A program made the translations under genes and the position numbers. Positions 35,265-44,161 of a stretch of DNA of 64,000 nt are shown piece by piece. The stretch's first letter is position 1; each line of letters begins with the position of its first letter. The notes under the pieces were generated by a model. The model saw only the letters and a program-made list of their open reading frames with translations. It searched no databases and was not told the DNA's origin. The DNA is taken from positions 1 through 64,000 of the forward strand of contig PHBJ01000013.1 in NCBI GenBank assembly GCA_002840555.1. Reading direction: 5' to 3'. The stretch comes from Deltaproteobacteria bacterium HGW-Deltaproteobacteria-13. GTDB lineage: Bacteria; Desulfobacterota; Syntrophia; Syntrophales; Smithellaceae.

Positions 35265-35299
35265 AAAACAGGCAGGTCATCCTGCCTGTTTTATTTTTT
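35265..35299 (+). terminator. Intrinsic terminator of the SWIB gene
   Basis: Arms AAAACAGGCAGG (35265-35276) and CCTGCCTGTTTT (35281-35292) with a four-base loop, followed by a T-rich tail. Confidence 0.88.
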
Positions 35300-35462
35300 A
35301 AACATTATTTCCTGAATGATCTTTCTGACTCTCCCGGCTGTCACCCTCCCCAACAATATTTATTTCCATTCATGTTATTGATTTTGTAACAAATGCCGTA
35401 TATGGTTACTGCGATAAATCGCGTTTGTTTAAAAGAATTGCGAAATGCGGGAAACATAAAAC

Positions 35463-36041
35463 ATGGACATGAAAAAAGCCATATTATGGCCTGTAATAAT
35501 ATCCGTTTTAATTCATGTATCACTGCTCGCGGTTGCCGGGATGATTGATTTGCGCGATAACATTAAACCGGTGGACGTTCTTACGGTAAGCATTAAAGAG
35601 CCGGAACCGAAAGCAGAAAAAATAACCGCGCCTAAAAAAGAACAAAAAGCAAAGGAAAAAATAAAACCGGTTCAGGCTAAAAAAGAAAAAGGGGTTAACG
35701 TCAATGATGATTGGCGCGAAGATACCATTGATTTAGGCAGCTCAGATATCAAATATGTGACTTATTTAGCCAAAATAAAAAGCAGAATCCTCCGGATTTG
35801 GAAATATCCGCAAAAGGCTTACGAAAAGAATGAAGAAGGAATTGTTGTCGTCAGGATATCCATTGACGCCAACGGGAACCTTGCCGGCGCAACCCTTATT
35901 TCTTCGTCGGGATCTGCCGAACTTGATGATGACGCGGTAGGTGTTGTTTACGGGGCCGCGCCTTTCGAGCCATTGCCGGAAATTTATAACCTTTCGCGTC
36001 TGCATATCGTGGCTTCTTTTGACTACAAGATTATGGATTAG
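35463..36041 (+). CDS. TonB-family energy transducer
   Basis: 192 residues. One N-terminal membrane helix (about residues 9-28), a Lys/Pro/Glu-rich spacer (residues ~45-80), and a TonB C-terminal domain: YLAKIKSRILRIWKYPQKAYEKNEEGIVVVRISIDANG, then SSSGSAELDDDAV. It links the proton gradient at the inner membrane to outer-membrane transporters or other barrels. The next gene encodes a cobalamin/iron-type binding protein, suggesting metal or corrinoid uptake, though no ExbBD or receptor is in view. The ribosome site is weak. Confidence 0.85.
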   Translation: MDMKKAILWPVIISVLIHVSLLAVAGMIDLRDNIKPVDVLTVSIKEPEPKAEKITAPKKEQKAKEKIKPVQAKKEKGVNVNDDWREDTIDLGSSDIKYVTYLAKIKSRILRIWKYPQKAYEKNEEGIVVVRISIDANGNLAGATLISSSGSAELDDDAVGVVYGAAPFEPLPEIYNLSRLHIVASFDYKIMD

Positions 36042-36064
36042 TTTTTTTCGTTTTGTATAAACTT

Positions 36065-36982
36065 ATGCGCAAACTATTAATAAGCTCTCATAAATCTTTG
36101 GTATTATCCATTACGGTGATTCTTACGGTTTTTTGCGCAAACCTGTCCTGCGCCCGCACGGTAACTGATGAAATAGGCCGCTCAGTGACTATGCCGGCGG
36201 CGCCGAAGAGAATTGTTTCTCTGGCTCCCGGCATTACCGAAACTCTCTACGAACTGGGTCTGGAAGATAAAATCGTGGGGGTAACCAGTTACTGTGACTG
36301 GCCCGCGCGAGCGCGCCAAAAGCCGCGCATCGGCGGTTTTACCAATCCTTCCCTGGAAAAAATTGTTTCGCTAAAACCGGATTTAATCATTGCCACTGCT
36401 GACGGCAACAGAAAAGATACTGTGGATCAACTGGCAAGATTAGGTTTGCCCGTCTATGTGACGAATCCTTCCGATACGGATAGAATCCTAAACAGCATTT
36501 TGCATATCGGTGAAATTACAGATCAGGCAAGCGTCGCCAAAAGGCTGGTGGCAAAACTCCGGAAGAGACTGGACAATATTGCCGGGCAGATACGCAACAA
36601 AAAAAGGCCGAGAGTTTTTTTTCAGATTGGTTTGGAGCCTGTGATTACGGCCGGCAGGGGAACATTAATCAGCGAAGTGATCGATCGGGCGGGCGGCATT
36701 AATATCGCCGGCCTGGATACCGCCCGTTATCCCCGTTACAGCGCGGAAGGGATCATGGCGGGATCGCCGGACATCATTCTCTTTGCGCCCATGGCCAATG
36801 ATAAAGAATTTGCCGCGGTAAAAAGTTACTGGCAAAAATTAGCGCAAATACCGGCGATAAAAAATAAAAAAATTTACCTTATCGATACCGATCTGATCAG
36901 CCGCGCATCTCCGCGCATTTTTGATGCCATCGAAACAATGGCTTTGATTTTTCATCCGGAAATAAAAATTCCACACCGTTGA
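36065..36982 (+). CDS. BtuF/FepB-like periplasmic binding protein
   Basis: 305 residues from ATG 36065. A signal sequence (residues ~10-32, ending NLSCARTV; a lipobox is possible but poor) precedes a helical-backbone-bridged type III binding fold: RTVTDEIGRSVTMP, PKRIVSLAPGITETLYELG, GVTSYCDWP, and EKIVSLKPDLIIA. This subgroup delivers vitamin B12 or iron chelates to ABC permeases, but no permease is adjacent. It follows tonB by 23 bp and is probably cotranscribed. The radical SAM protein at 58-59 kb carries a cobalamin-binding domain, so corrinoid is used by this organism. Confidence 0.85.
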   Translation: MRKLLISSHKSLVLSITVILTVFCANLSCARTVTDEIGRSVTMPAAPKRIVSLAPGITETLYELGLEDKIVGVTSYCDWPARARQKPRIGGFTNPSLEKIVSLKPDLIIATADGNRKDTVDQLARLGLPVYVTNPSDTDRILNSILHIGEITDQASVAKRLVAKLRKRLDNIAGQIRNKKRPRVFFQIGLEPVITAGRGTLISEVIDRAGGINIAGLDTARYPRYSAEGIMAGSPDIILFAPMANDKEFAAVKSYWQKLAQIPAIKNKKIYLIDTDLISRASPRIFDAIETMALIFHPEIKIPHR

Positions 36983-36985
36983 ATC

Positions 36986-38620
36986 TTATTTTCGTGCGGC
37001 AAGATCTCTGATTTTTATTTCATCAATATTCAAATGGGCCTGCTTGAGCAAATCGAGAAATTCAGCCTGCCGTGATTCAGGCAGGGATTGAATATCCCCC
37101 AGTTGATTATTGATGTAATCGATTTTCGCTTTCAGGTCCGCCAGCAATGGAGCAAGATTGACCGGTTGCGGCGCGGCCTGCGGTTGAATTAATTCTTCGG
37201 GCACAGCGCCGGCCTTAAGTTTGATTTCTTCCAGATATTCGGGAATTTTCACGTCAAAGCCCAGTTTTTGTTTGATTAAGGAAGCCAGTTGCTCCTGCGC
37301 GGCAAATTCACCATGGACTAAAAACACCGGCATTTTTTTATTCGGGAAATTCCCCAGCCAATCCAAAAGTTGTTTTTGTCCGGCGTGGGCGGAAAAACCG
37401 TTGATGGTCCATATCTTTGCCTGGATGGCAATGTCCTCGTTAAAAAGGTGGATTTTTTTTGCTCCTTCAATAATTTTGCGGCCGGGAGTTCCCTGCGCCT
37501 GAAAGCCGACAAAAACAATGCTGGCGCCCGGACGCCACAAATTATGCCGCAGATGATGTTTGATTCTTCCGGCGTTGGCCATGCCGGAGGCGGAAATAAC
37601 AATGGCCGAACCCCTCATATCGTTTATTTTCATGGATTGTTCGGTCGTGGAAGAAAACTGAAGTTGCGGCAAATCCAGAGGATCTTCGCCGTTTTTCAGA
37701 AGACTCTGTGTTTCTCCGTCCAGATAGGAACGGTAACGGCGGAAAATCTCCGTTGATTTTATGGCCAGAGGACTGTCGAGAATAACGGGGATATCTTTCG
37801 GCAGCCTGCCGTCGCGGTTGAGAAGGTAAAGCGAATAAAGCATTTCCTGCGTCCGCTCCACGGCAAAAGCGGGAATAATTATTTTTTCCCCTCTGGAATA
37901 ACTATACTGAATTGCCGCAGCCAGTTCATTTAAACTGTCATCTTCACCTTTGTGATCGCGGTCGCCATAAGTTGATTCCATAAAAAGAAAATCCGCTTCA
38001 CTCATAGCAACGGGATCTTTCATTAACAGTTGATGGCGGCGGCCGATATCGCCGGAGAAAATTAATTTTGTGGAGGTGCCGTTTTCCTGGATAAATAATT
38101 CCAGAATGGCCGCGCCCAGAATATGGCCGGCATCCTGGAAGTTGGCTTTAATTCCGTTGCCGGGCGTAAAAACTTCATTGTATGTTTTTGTTTTAATTAA
38201 CGGGGCGACGGCTTCGGCATCTTTGGTGGAATAAAGCGGAACGCTGCCATTATTACCGTTAGACTTACCGTCGCGCAGCATCTTTTTCTTCTTCCAGATT
38301 GCTTCCGTCTCCTGGATATGGGCGCTGTCCAGCAGCAATATTTTTACCAGGTCTCCTGTGGGTTCAGTCGCATATATCGGGCCGCGAAACCCGTTTTGCA
38401 CCATGCGGGGGAGCAACCCCGAGTGATCGATATGGGCGTGAGTGATCAGGAAGAAATCAATTTTTGCCGGATCGTACAGGGCAGTATCCCAATTACGTTT
38501 GTCCATTTCCGCGCCGCCCTGATGCATGCCGCAATCAACGGCGAACCTTGCGTTGTCTGTTTCTATGATGAAGCACGAACCGGTAACTTCTTTTGCCGCT
38601 CCGAGAAATTTAATTTTCAT
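36986..38620 (-). CDS. Metallo-beta-lactamase / beta-CASP ribonuclease
   Basis: 544 residues from ATG 38620 (AAGGATTC upstream). The MBL domain shows HAHIDHSG, GHILGA and SGDIGR. The beta-CASP insert carries ESTYGDRDH, IPAFAVERTQE, SGMANAGRIKHHL, and the terminal INGFSAHAGQ and VHGE motifs. Members of this CPSF73/Ysh1-like clade process RNA as zinc-dependent endo- and 5'-exonucleases. A ~70-residue helical C-terminal tail is extra. It converges with the BtuF-like gene, 3 bp apart. Confidence 0.93.
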   Translation of the reverse strand: MKIKFLGAAKEVTGSCFIIETDNARFAVDCGMHQGGAEMDKRNWDTALYDPAKIDFFLITHAHIDHSGLLPRMVQNGFRGPIYATEPTGDLVKILLLDSAHIQETEAIWKKKKMLRDGKSNGNNGSVPLYSTKDAEAVAPLIKTKTYNEVFTPGNGIKANFQDAGHILGAAILELFIQENGTSTKLIFSGDIGRRHQLLMKDPVAMSEADFLFMESTYGDRDHKGEDDSLNELAAAIQYSYSRGEKIIIPAFAVERTQEMLYSLYLLNRDGRLPKDIPVILDSPLAIKSTEIFRRYRSYLDGETQSLLKNGEDPLDLPQLQFSSTTEQSMKINDMRGSAIVISASGMANAGRIKHHLRHNLWRPGASIVFVGFQAQGTPGRKIIEGAKKIHLFNEDIAIQAKIWTINGFSAHAGQKQLLDWLGNFPNKKMPVFLVHGEFAAQEQLASLIKQKLGFDVKIPEYLEEIKLKAGAVPEELIQPQAAPQPVNLAPLLADLKAKIDYINNQLGDIQSLPESRQAEFLDLLKQAHLNIDEIKIRDLAARK

Positions 38621-38677
38621 GAGAATCCTTTGTCGTCCATAACTTGAATAATATGTAACCATCAGCAAATCATGTGA

Positions 38678-38810
38678 TTACATATCCTCCGCTGACGGAG
38701 GTGTCACATAGTGCCTGGCTTCAGCCGCGCGTTAAGGGGTCTGAAGATCCGTACTACTGGATACCGGCTTGAGTGTAACCCGACGTATGTCGGGCCGGTA
38801 TGACGGAAGA
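38678..38810. repeat. Palindromic intergenic repeat
   Basis: Nested inverted repeats: ATACCGGC (38761-38768) with GCCGGTAT (38794-38801) around CCCGAC/GTCGGG, ending in TGACGG. A smaller CCTCCG/CGGAGG hairpin lies upstream. It resembles the GTCATTCC-type elements elsewhere in the window in layout but not in sequence. Confidence 0.55.
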
Positions 38811-38840
38811 AAACAATTTTATTAATATTTGTTTTGCCGA

Positions 38841-38954
38841 TTACAGGCCGGCTTTAGCCGCCTTCTTCATTTTCTTGGCTTCTTTCTTTTCTTTGACAGA
38901 CTTTACCGGTTTTTTCTTTGCGTCTTTTTTCCCTTTGTCCATTGATTTACTCAT
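38841..38954 (-). CDS. 37-residue lysine-rich basic peptide
   Basis: A short frame starting ATG 38954 (MSKSMDKGKKDAKKKP) and ending TAA at 38841. About 43% of residues are Lys and there is almost no hydrophobic core, so it should be disordered and nucleic-acid-binding. AAGGAAGGG lies upstream of the ATG, which supports translation. It resembles the lysine tail of the desulforedoxin fusion at 5859-6158 in composition. Function unknown. Confidence 0.6.
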   Translation of the reverse strand: MSKSMDKGKKDAKKKPVKSVKEKKEAKKMKKAAKAGL

Positions 38955-39140
38955 AGTTTAACCCTTCCTTTTTAAAATGAATTAAGATTTATTAAAAAAA
39001 CATTCGTCAACAAACATAAATCTTCAATGAATATAATAGAAGTAAGATGTTTCGTCAAACACAAAAATGTACAGTTTCTTTTTGTTGACAAGGTTCAGGT
39101 GATTAACATAAATTGATACCGATCCTATTGTGAGATAATT

Positions 39141-40070
39141 ATGTCAGATAAAAACAGCGCTCAGCCGGTGATAGCCGTCCGTAATTTAAAAAAATCCTTT
39201 GGCGCTTTTATCGCGGTCAATGATATTTCTTTTGCCGTTGATAAGGGGGTGTGCTTTGGTATTCTGGGTCCGAACGGCGCCGGTAAAACTTCCACCATCA
39301 GAATGATTTATGGTTTTTCACCGCTGACTTCCGGCGATATTTTTGTTTTCGGACTCGATATAAAAAAACAGTACAGAATTATCAAAGCCCGCATCGGCGT
39401 CTGCCAGCAGGATAATACGCTTGATCCTGATCTGACCGTCATACAGAATTTTGAAGTTTTCGCCCGTTATTTTGACCTTGATAAAAAAACAGCCATGGAA
39501 AGGGCGTCATCTTTATTAAAATTTTTTGCCTTGGAACAACGCCGGGACGCCCGTGCCACGGAACTTTCCGGCGGAATGGTGCGCCGGCTGGTTATTGCCC
39601 GCGCCCTGATCAATCAACCTGAACTTTTAATTCTGGACGAGCCGACAACAGGTCTTGATCCTCAATCGCGTCATCAGGTATGGGAGCGGCTGGAGGGCCT
39701 GAAAAAACAGGGCATGACGACTTTACTGACAACCCATTACATGGATGAGGCGGCGCGCCTTTGCGATGAGCTGGTGATCATGGATCAGGGTAAAATACTG
39801 GCGCAGGGATCGCCCCAATCTCTGATCAGCGAATACACGGGAGAAAATATTATTGAAGTCGCTGAGCCGGAAGATGATTTACGCGCTTTTGCGCGCGAAA
39901 AGAAAGTTAGACAAGAAGATCTTGGCCATCGCCTGATTATTTACACTGAAGACGGACACGAACTTTACAGGGAAATCTGTGGACGCTTTACTCATAAAAG
40001 CTGCATCCTGCGTTCAGCGACTCTCGAAGATGTGTTTTTAAAATTAACCGGACGGGAGCTGCGGGAATGA
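39141..40070 (+). CDS. ABC exporter ATP-binding subunit, NodI-like
   Basis: 309 residues with Walker A GPNGAGKTS, signature LSGGMVRR, Walker B LLILDEPTTGLDP and the switch His in LLTTHYMDEA. The C-terminal ~75 residues are the usual extension of DrrA/NodI proteins. It powers export of a lipid-like or oligosaccharide substrate that the sequence does not reveal. Its stop overlaps the start of the permease gene by four bases, so the two are translationally coupled. Confidence 0.92.
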   Translation: MSDKNSAQPVIAVRNLKKSFGAFIAVNDISFAVDKGVCFGILGPNGAGKTSTIRMIYGFSPLTSGDIFVFGLDIKKQYRIIKARIGVCQQDNTLDPDLTVIQNFEVFARYFDLDKKTAMERASSLLKFFALEQRRDARATELSGGMVRRLVIARALINQPELLILDEPTTGLDPQSRHQVWERLEGLKKQGMTTLLTTHYMDEAARLCDELVIMDQGKILAQGSPQSLISEYTGENIIEVAEPEDDLRAFAREKKVRQEDLGHRLIIYTEDGHELYREICGRFTHKSCILRSATLEDVFLKLTGRELRE

Positions 40071-40846
40071 ACGTAAATATTTCCACCCGTTTTATGAGAA
40101 TCTGGCAACGGAATCTTACGGTTTATCGGGAAAGCTGGCAGGTCAACTTTTTACCGCCGCTTCTGGAGCCGTTTTTTTATCTTTTGGCTTTCGGAATCGG
40201 CTTTAGCGGGATGATCAATTCTGTCAGTTACGCTTCCCGCGAAGTTTCCTATGTAAGTTTTATAGCTCCGGCGCTTGTGGCGATCAATATTATGAACAAT
40301 GCGTTTTTTGAAAACACGTTCGGTTCCTTTGTGCGCATGTATTACCAGAAAACCTTTGACGCCATGATGGCCACTCCGCTTAATGCCGAAGAAATCATCA
40401 CCGGTGAAATAGTCTGGGGAGCGACAAAGTCGGTCATCGGAACGGTGATCATGCTGATTGTGATAAGTTTCTTCGGATTAGTCAGCTATCCGGCAGGAAT
40501 CTTAATTGTCTTTGTGGCTTTTCTGGGTGGTATTGCTTTTGGTTCCACGGCCATGGTTTTTACCGGAATGGTGGAAAGAATAGAATTGTTTAATCTGCCG
40601 ATATTCCTGTTCATTACTCCAATGTTTTTATTCAGCGGCACTTTTTTCCCATTAACCGGCTTGCCCCTTTGGGCGCAGTATTTCGCTCTTGTTTTGCCGC
40701 TTACCCATTTAGTCAATCTTGTCCGGGCCTTGAGTCTGGGCTTATTTAATTTGGAATTACTGATAAGTTTGGCTTACTTGATCGTTTTCTGTCTCGTTAT
40801 GTTTCCCCTGGCCATATTCAAAATGCGCCGCAGACTGATTAAATGA
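40067..40846 (+). CDS. ABC-2 type permease, NodJ-like
   Basis: 259 residues with six predicted membrane helices. FLPPLLEPFFYLLAFGIGFSG at the start and GTFFPLTGLPLWAQYFALVLPLTHLVNLVRAL near the end are typical of ABC-2 / NodJ permeases. It forms the membrane half of the exporter with the NodI-like ATPase just upstream. Confidence 0.92.
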   Translation: MNVNISTRFMRIWQRNLTVYRESWQVNFLPPLLEPFFYLLAFGIGFSGMINSVSYASREVSYVSFIAPALVAINIMNNAFFENTFGSFVRMYYQKTFDAMMATPLNAEEIITGEIVWGATKSVIGTVIMLIVISFFGLVSYPAGILIVFVAFLGGIAFGSTAMVFTGMVERIELFNLPIFLFITPMFLFSGTFFPLTGLPLWAQYFALVLPLTHLVNLVRALSLGLFNLELLISLAYLIVFCLVMFPLAIFKMRRRLIK

Positions 40847-41164
40847 TGTCTGCTTCCGGGGGAAAATATGTCTTGACTATTAACCTGTAGTGTGACCAAT
40901 TAAAAACATGAGCAAAATTAAGTGTGTTTATTTTATAGGATGCTGAACCTTTCTTAATAGATAAGACACAACCACCAAAGCTAGAAAGAGCATGGTGGTT
41001 TTTCGCTTTTAGCGGCAATGAGCTTTTTTAAAGCTCCAGAGGTAAGGCATACAAGCCCCTCACTTTTTCCTTCCTTCTCAATTAGGAGACGGATGGGGGT
41101 GATTTTGATGCTTTGTGGGGCCCCATCGGGGAATGAAGTTTAAACAACAAGAAAGGGGATTAAA
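40847..41164 (+). promoter_or_regulatory. Structured leader of the RRM gene
   Basis: 318 bases without a gene. After the terminator-like hairpin at 40970-41003 come GAGCTTT/AAAGCTC (41030-41046) and a pair of rival structures: GATGGGG (41092-41098) can pair with CCCCATC (41121-41127), or the second arm can fold within the palindrome TGGGGCCCCA (41116-41125). The ribosome site AAAGGGG follows. The competing folds suggest temperature- or protein-controlled translation, as in cold-shock and RRM genes. Confidence 0.4.
40970..41003 (+). terminator. Hairpin with T-run after the ABC exporter genes
   Basis: AACCACCA (40970-40977) pairs with TGGTGGTT (40993-41000), followed by TTT. It probably ends the exporter operon, but could also belong to the RRM leader. 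Confidence 0.6.
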
Positions 41165-41533
41165 ATGAACAAGAATTTGTATGTCGGCAACCTGTCGTAT
41201 AAGGTCACGGATGAAGACCTTAAGTCTAACTTCTCCGAAGCAGGAGAAGTTGCCTCCGCGTCAATCATTAAAGACAAATTTACCGGCCAATCCAAAGGTT
41301 TCGGCTTTGTCGAAATGAAAACGGAAGAAGGCGCTGCGGAAGCCATTAAGAAATTCAACGGCGGTATGCTTGATGGCAAGGCCATCACTGTCAACGAAGC
41401 AAGGCCGAAGAAAGAATTCGGCGCAGGCGGCGGCTCCAGAGGCGGCGGACGTCCCGGTGGCGGCGGCGGATTTAATCGCGGCGGACGCAGCGGCGGCGGT
41501 GGAAACCGTGGCGGCGGCGGTGGAAGATACTAA
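41165..41533 (+). CDS. RRM RNA-binding protein with glycine-rich tail
   Basis: 122 residues. Residues 1-80 are one RNA-recognition motif: RNP2 LYVGNL near the start and RNP1 KGFGFVEM near residue 45. The last ~40 residues are Gly with RGG-like repeats (GGGRPGGGGG, GNRGGGGGRY). It resembles cold-inducible RNA-binding proteins of cyanobacteria and deltaproteobacteria, which act as RNA chaperones. A long structured leader precedes it and AAAGGGG is the ribosome site. Confidence 0.95.
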   Translation: MNKNLYVGNLSYKVTDEDLKSNFSEAGEVASASIIKDKFTGQSKGFGFVEMKTEEGAAEAIKKFNGGMLDGKAITVNEARPKKEFGAGGGSRGGGRPGGGGGFNRGGRSGGGGNRGGGGGRY

Positions 41534-41562
41534 GATATTACACCCGTAATATAATTTATACA

Positions 41563-41646
41563 GTGTCATTCCCGCGCAGGCGGGAATCCAGTATTTTACA
41601 AATAAAGAGCAGAAGGCTGTTTTTCAAAACCTTCTGCTCTTTTGTT
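41563..41646. repeat. Composite repeat: GTCATTCC palindrome plus terminator, copy A
   Basis: GTCATTCCCGCGCAGGCGGG leads into AATCCAGTA and then a hairpin with arms AAAGAGCAGAAGG (41604-41616) and CCTTCTGCTCTTT (41630-41642), ending in a T-run. Nearly the same ~80 bp recur at 48263-48345. It works as a terminator between the RRM and TetR genes. Confidence 0.75.
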
Positions 41647-41663
41647 TTAATATCAATCCCGAT

Positions 41664-42278
41664 TTATTTAATGGATGCCGCACAAAATTTAGAGACAATC
41701 ACCTGAGCGATATGGTGCATGTGCTGATGCACTGTTTTTACACTTCTGCCGGGATAATTCCTGAATGTTATAAGAACGCCATTTAACGCCGCAAAAAAAG
41801 CGTGTGAGAGGGGTCTTACCGGTTCCGGCATGTTCATTTTTCTGAAGAGTGCGTCGAATTTATCAAAGATGCGGCGTTCGGAGGCGTTAAGCCTTTCCAC
41901 CATTTCGGCGGAAAGAGAACCGTCCAGCATGAAATGCGTCATCATGCGGAAATACTGGTCATTATCGATTAAATAGGTGAGATACGCTTCGGCCACTTTT
42001 TCGATAGGTTTCCTTCGGCTGCTTTTAATGATCTCATCAAGAATAGCCGTAATCTCTTCGGCGCCGTGAAGAAAGGCTTCCACAAAAAGGGATTGCTGAT
42101 CGGGAAAATACCGGTAGATGGACGCGTGAGAAATGCCGGCCTCTTTGGCAATGTCGCGGATGCTGACTTTATTGAACGGTTTGACGGCAAATACGCGCTG
42201 GGCGGCTTCGACGATTACGCCCCGCCTGGCTATTTTTTCATTATTTTTGAGTTCGGCAAAAGAAATTTTCTTTTTCAT
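41664..42278 (-). CDS. TetR-family regulator, likely controls the acyl-CoA dehydrogenase
   Basis: 204 residues. An N-terminal TetR helix-turn-helix is seen in IVEAAQRVFAVKPFNKVSIRDIAKEAGISHASIYRYFPDQQSLFVEAF. The ligand domain is helical and unrecognised, compatible with acyl-CoA sensing. It is divergent from the AidB-like dehydrogenase gene, with two palindromes in the shared gap (42344-42375). Confidence 0.88.
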   Translation of the reverse strand: MKKKISFAELKNNEKIARRGVIVEAAQRVFAVKPFNKVSIRDIAKEAGISHASIYRYFPDQQSLFVEAFLHGAEEITAILDEIIKSSRRKPIEKVAEAYLTYLIDNDQYFRMMTHFMLDGSLSAEMVERLNASERRIFDKFDALFRKMNMPEPVRPLSHAFFAALNGVLITFRNYPGRSVKTVHQHMHHIAQVIVSKFCAASIK

Positions 42279-42334
42279 ATCAATCTTCTTATCTTTCTAT
42301 ATCATATCCCATGAAAACATTGCAGTAAAAAAGC

Positions 42335-42363
42335 TTGACTGTGTAACCAATGGTTTGTAATAT
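42335..42363 (+). promoter_or_regulatory. Promoter of the acyl-CoA dehydrogenase gene
   Basis: TTGACT (42335-42340) and TAATAT (42358-42363) are 17 bases apart. It is overlapped by the two operator-like palindromes, as for a repressed promoter. Confidence 0.5.
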
Positions 42364-42375
42364 AACCACTGGTTA
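42344..42375. promoter_or_regulatory. Paired TetR operators
   Basis: TAACCAATGGTTT (42344-42356) and TAACCACTGGTTA (42363-42375) are near-identical palindromes whose starts are 19 bases apart, on one face of the helix. They overlap the dehydrogenase promoter. Confidence 0.65.
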
Positions 42376-42410
42376 AGATAATCAAGAAATATCTTGCCGG
42401 AGGAGGTCAT

Positions 42411-44000
42411 ATGTCTTTACCCGATCGGAACAATCCGTACAAATTTGATAAATTTTTAAACTGGCGGCGAAATTTTGATTACTACCGGGACGATCCTTTT
42501 ATCCAAAAGATCGTGCGCCATTTTACCGGAGACGAATGGGAGCAGGTTGATTCTCAAGCCCGGAAGGTTTCCGCAAAAGCGTCTTTCCGGTGGCGTGATT
42601 TTGCCGACAGCATCGCCCGGCTGGAGAAAAGGCCTTTCATGCTGCACTATGACGGCCACCACAACCGCATCGACAGAATTGTGCGTCCTCACGAAACGGA
42701 AATCATGGAAAAAGAAATTTTCTCCGAAGCATTCTTTGCCGACAAGACATCTCCGTGGGTCAAGCTGATTAAAATGTATTTGATTTATCAGAATGGCGAA
42801 GCCTGTATCGGCTGTCCCGTGACCTGCACCGAAGGTCTGGTCAAGCTTCTGGAAAAGTATGCCGACACGCCGGAAACAAGGCATATTCTCAATCATTGCA
42901 AGGAAGGCATTGACGGCGATTTTGCCATCGGCGCCCAGTATCTTTCGGAAATCCAGGGCGGTTCGGATGTGCCGTCGAATGTGCTGGAAGCCGTTCATGA
43001 AGGCGGCGTCTGGCGGCTTTACGGAACGAAGTTTTTCTGCTCGGCAACACACGCCGATTATGCCGTGGTGACGGCAAAACCGGTTGGATCGGAAAAAGTC
43101 GCTCTTTTTGTCGTTCCTTCCTGGCTTCCCGGCAACAAAGAAAAAGAAATCAGAAACGGCTACACCATTGACCGGATCAAATGGAAGATGGGCACCAGTG
43201 AACTGACCACGGCGGAACTGACCTTCAACGGCGCGACAGCCTATCCGGCAGGTCCCCTGGAAAAAGGCGTTGCCAATGTTGTCGGCATTGTCCTGACCTA
43301 CTCGCGCCTGACCGTGGGACTCTCCGCCGCCGCCTACATAACGCGGGCCGCCCGGGAAGCGAAAAAGTATGCTGAATTCCGCGATGCTTTCGGCCTGACC
43401 ATCGGACAATTCCCGCTGGTTGCCGTTCAGATAAACAAAATCGACCATATGGCCAAAAGAACAACGGCCGGGGCGTTTAAACTATATCGGGATTTTCTGA
43501 AGTTGGAAGGCGGGCTGAAAGGGGGACTTTCTGCGGATGAACCGGAAGCAGCCCGGAAGAATCGTTTCAATATCCGGGAACTCATCATGCTGCAGAAAAT
43601 GGCCACGTCGTGGGATTGCACGGATGTTATTCGCGACGCCATGTCCATCTTTGGCGGCCACGGGGTTATGGAAGATTTTTCTTCACTGCCGCGTCTATAC
43701 CGCGATTCAGCCATTAACGAGCTGTGGGAAGGTCCGAGAAATGTGCTTCTGACTCAGATCCACCGCGATCTGCAAAAAGTCAGTGACTGGTATGTCCCCG
43801 CGGAGTTTGTGCGCAATATTCTTAACGGTCTGGATGATGCGCTCATTAAGGAATTGTCCGGAGAGATCACGGAACTGGTGACGCACCCCAATCTTTTCCA
43901 GTTGGATGAAAAAACGATTGATATTTGCCGGCGATGGGATGCTTTTTGCCATAAATTTTTCCATGCCTATCAGGATCTGGCCCTGCGTGAGGTGGGATAA
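42411..44000 (+). CDS. AidB-like acyl-CoA dehydrogenase
   Basis: 529 residues, longer than short-chain enzymes (~380) and close to the AidB/long-form group. Recognisable are GAQYLSEIQGGSDVPSNVLEA (FAD and substrate region), KMGTSELTTAELTFNGATA, GGHGVMEDFSSLPRLYRD, and NELWEGPRNVL near the end. It should oxidise an acyl-CoA with electrons to ETF. GGAGGAGG precedes the ATG. The divergent TetR gene and shared operators imply induction by a fatty acyl ligand. Confidence 0.92.
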   Translation: MSLPDRNNPYKFDKFLNWRRNFDYYRDDPFIQKIVRHFTGDEWEQVDSQARKVSAKASFRWRDFADSIARLEKRPFMLHYDGHHNRIDRIVRPHETEIMEKEIFSEAFFADKTSPWVKLIKMYLIYQNGEACIGCPVTCTEGLVKLLEKYADTPETRHILNHCKEGIDGDFAIGAQYLSEIQGGSDVPSNVLEAVHEGGVWRLYGTKFFCSATHADYAVVTAKPVGSEKVALFVVPSWLPGNKEKEIRNGYTIDRIKWKMGTSELTTAELTFNGATAYPAGPLEKGVANVVGIVLTYSRLTVGLSAAAYITRAAREAKKYAEFRDAFGLTIGQFPLVAVQINKIDHMAKRTTAGAFKLYRDFLKLEGGLKGGLSADEPEAARKNRFNIRELIMLQKMATSWDCTDVIRDAMSIFGGHGVMEDFSSLPRLYRDSAINELWEGPRNVLLTQIHRDLQKVSDWYVPAEFVRNILNGLDDALIKELSGEITELVTHPNLFQLDEKTIDICRRWDAFCHKFFHAYQDLALREVG

Positions 44001-44077
44001 TTCGAGCCAGGGCAATGGCAGATCCTGAAATTCTACAGAGGCCAATCCGCGCGTACGGGCATCCGGTTTTTTAGCTT

Positions 44078-44122
44078 AAAAAGAGCGGAAGGTTGTTTTA
44101 CAAAACCTTCCGCTCTTTCTTT
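44078..44122 (+). terminator. Terminator after the acyl-CoA dehydrogenase, same stem family
   Basis: Arms AAAGAGCGGAAGG (44080-44092) and CCTTCCGCTCTTT (44106-44118) with a T-rich tail. The stem differs from those at 41604 and 48301 by one paired change. Confidence 0.85.
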
Positions 44123-44161
44123 TATATATCCATTCGTATCCCGCAAGAGTATGCGTGATGA

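Noticed and set aside
42456-43448. Long minus-strand frame (330 codons) under the acyl-CoA dehydrogenase
   Set aside because: Antisense shadow of a clear gene; no motif and no ribosome site.
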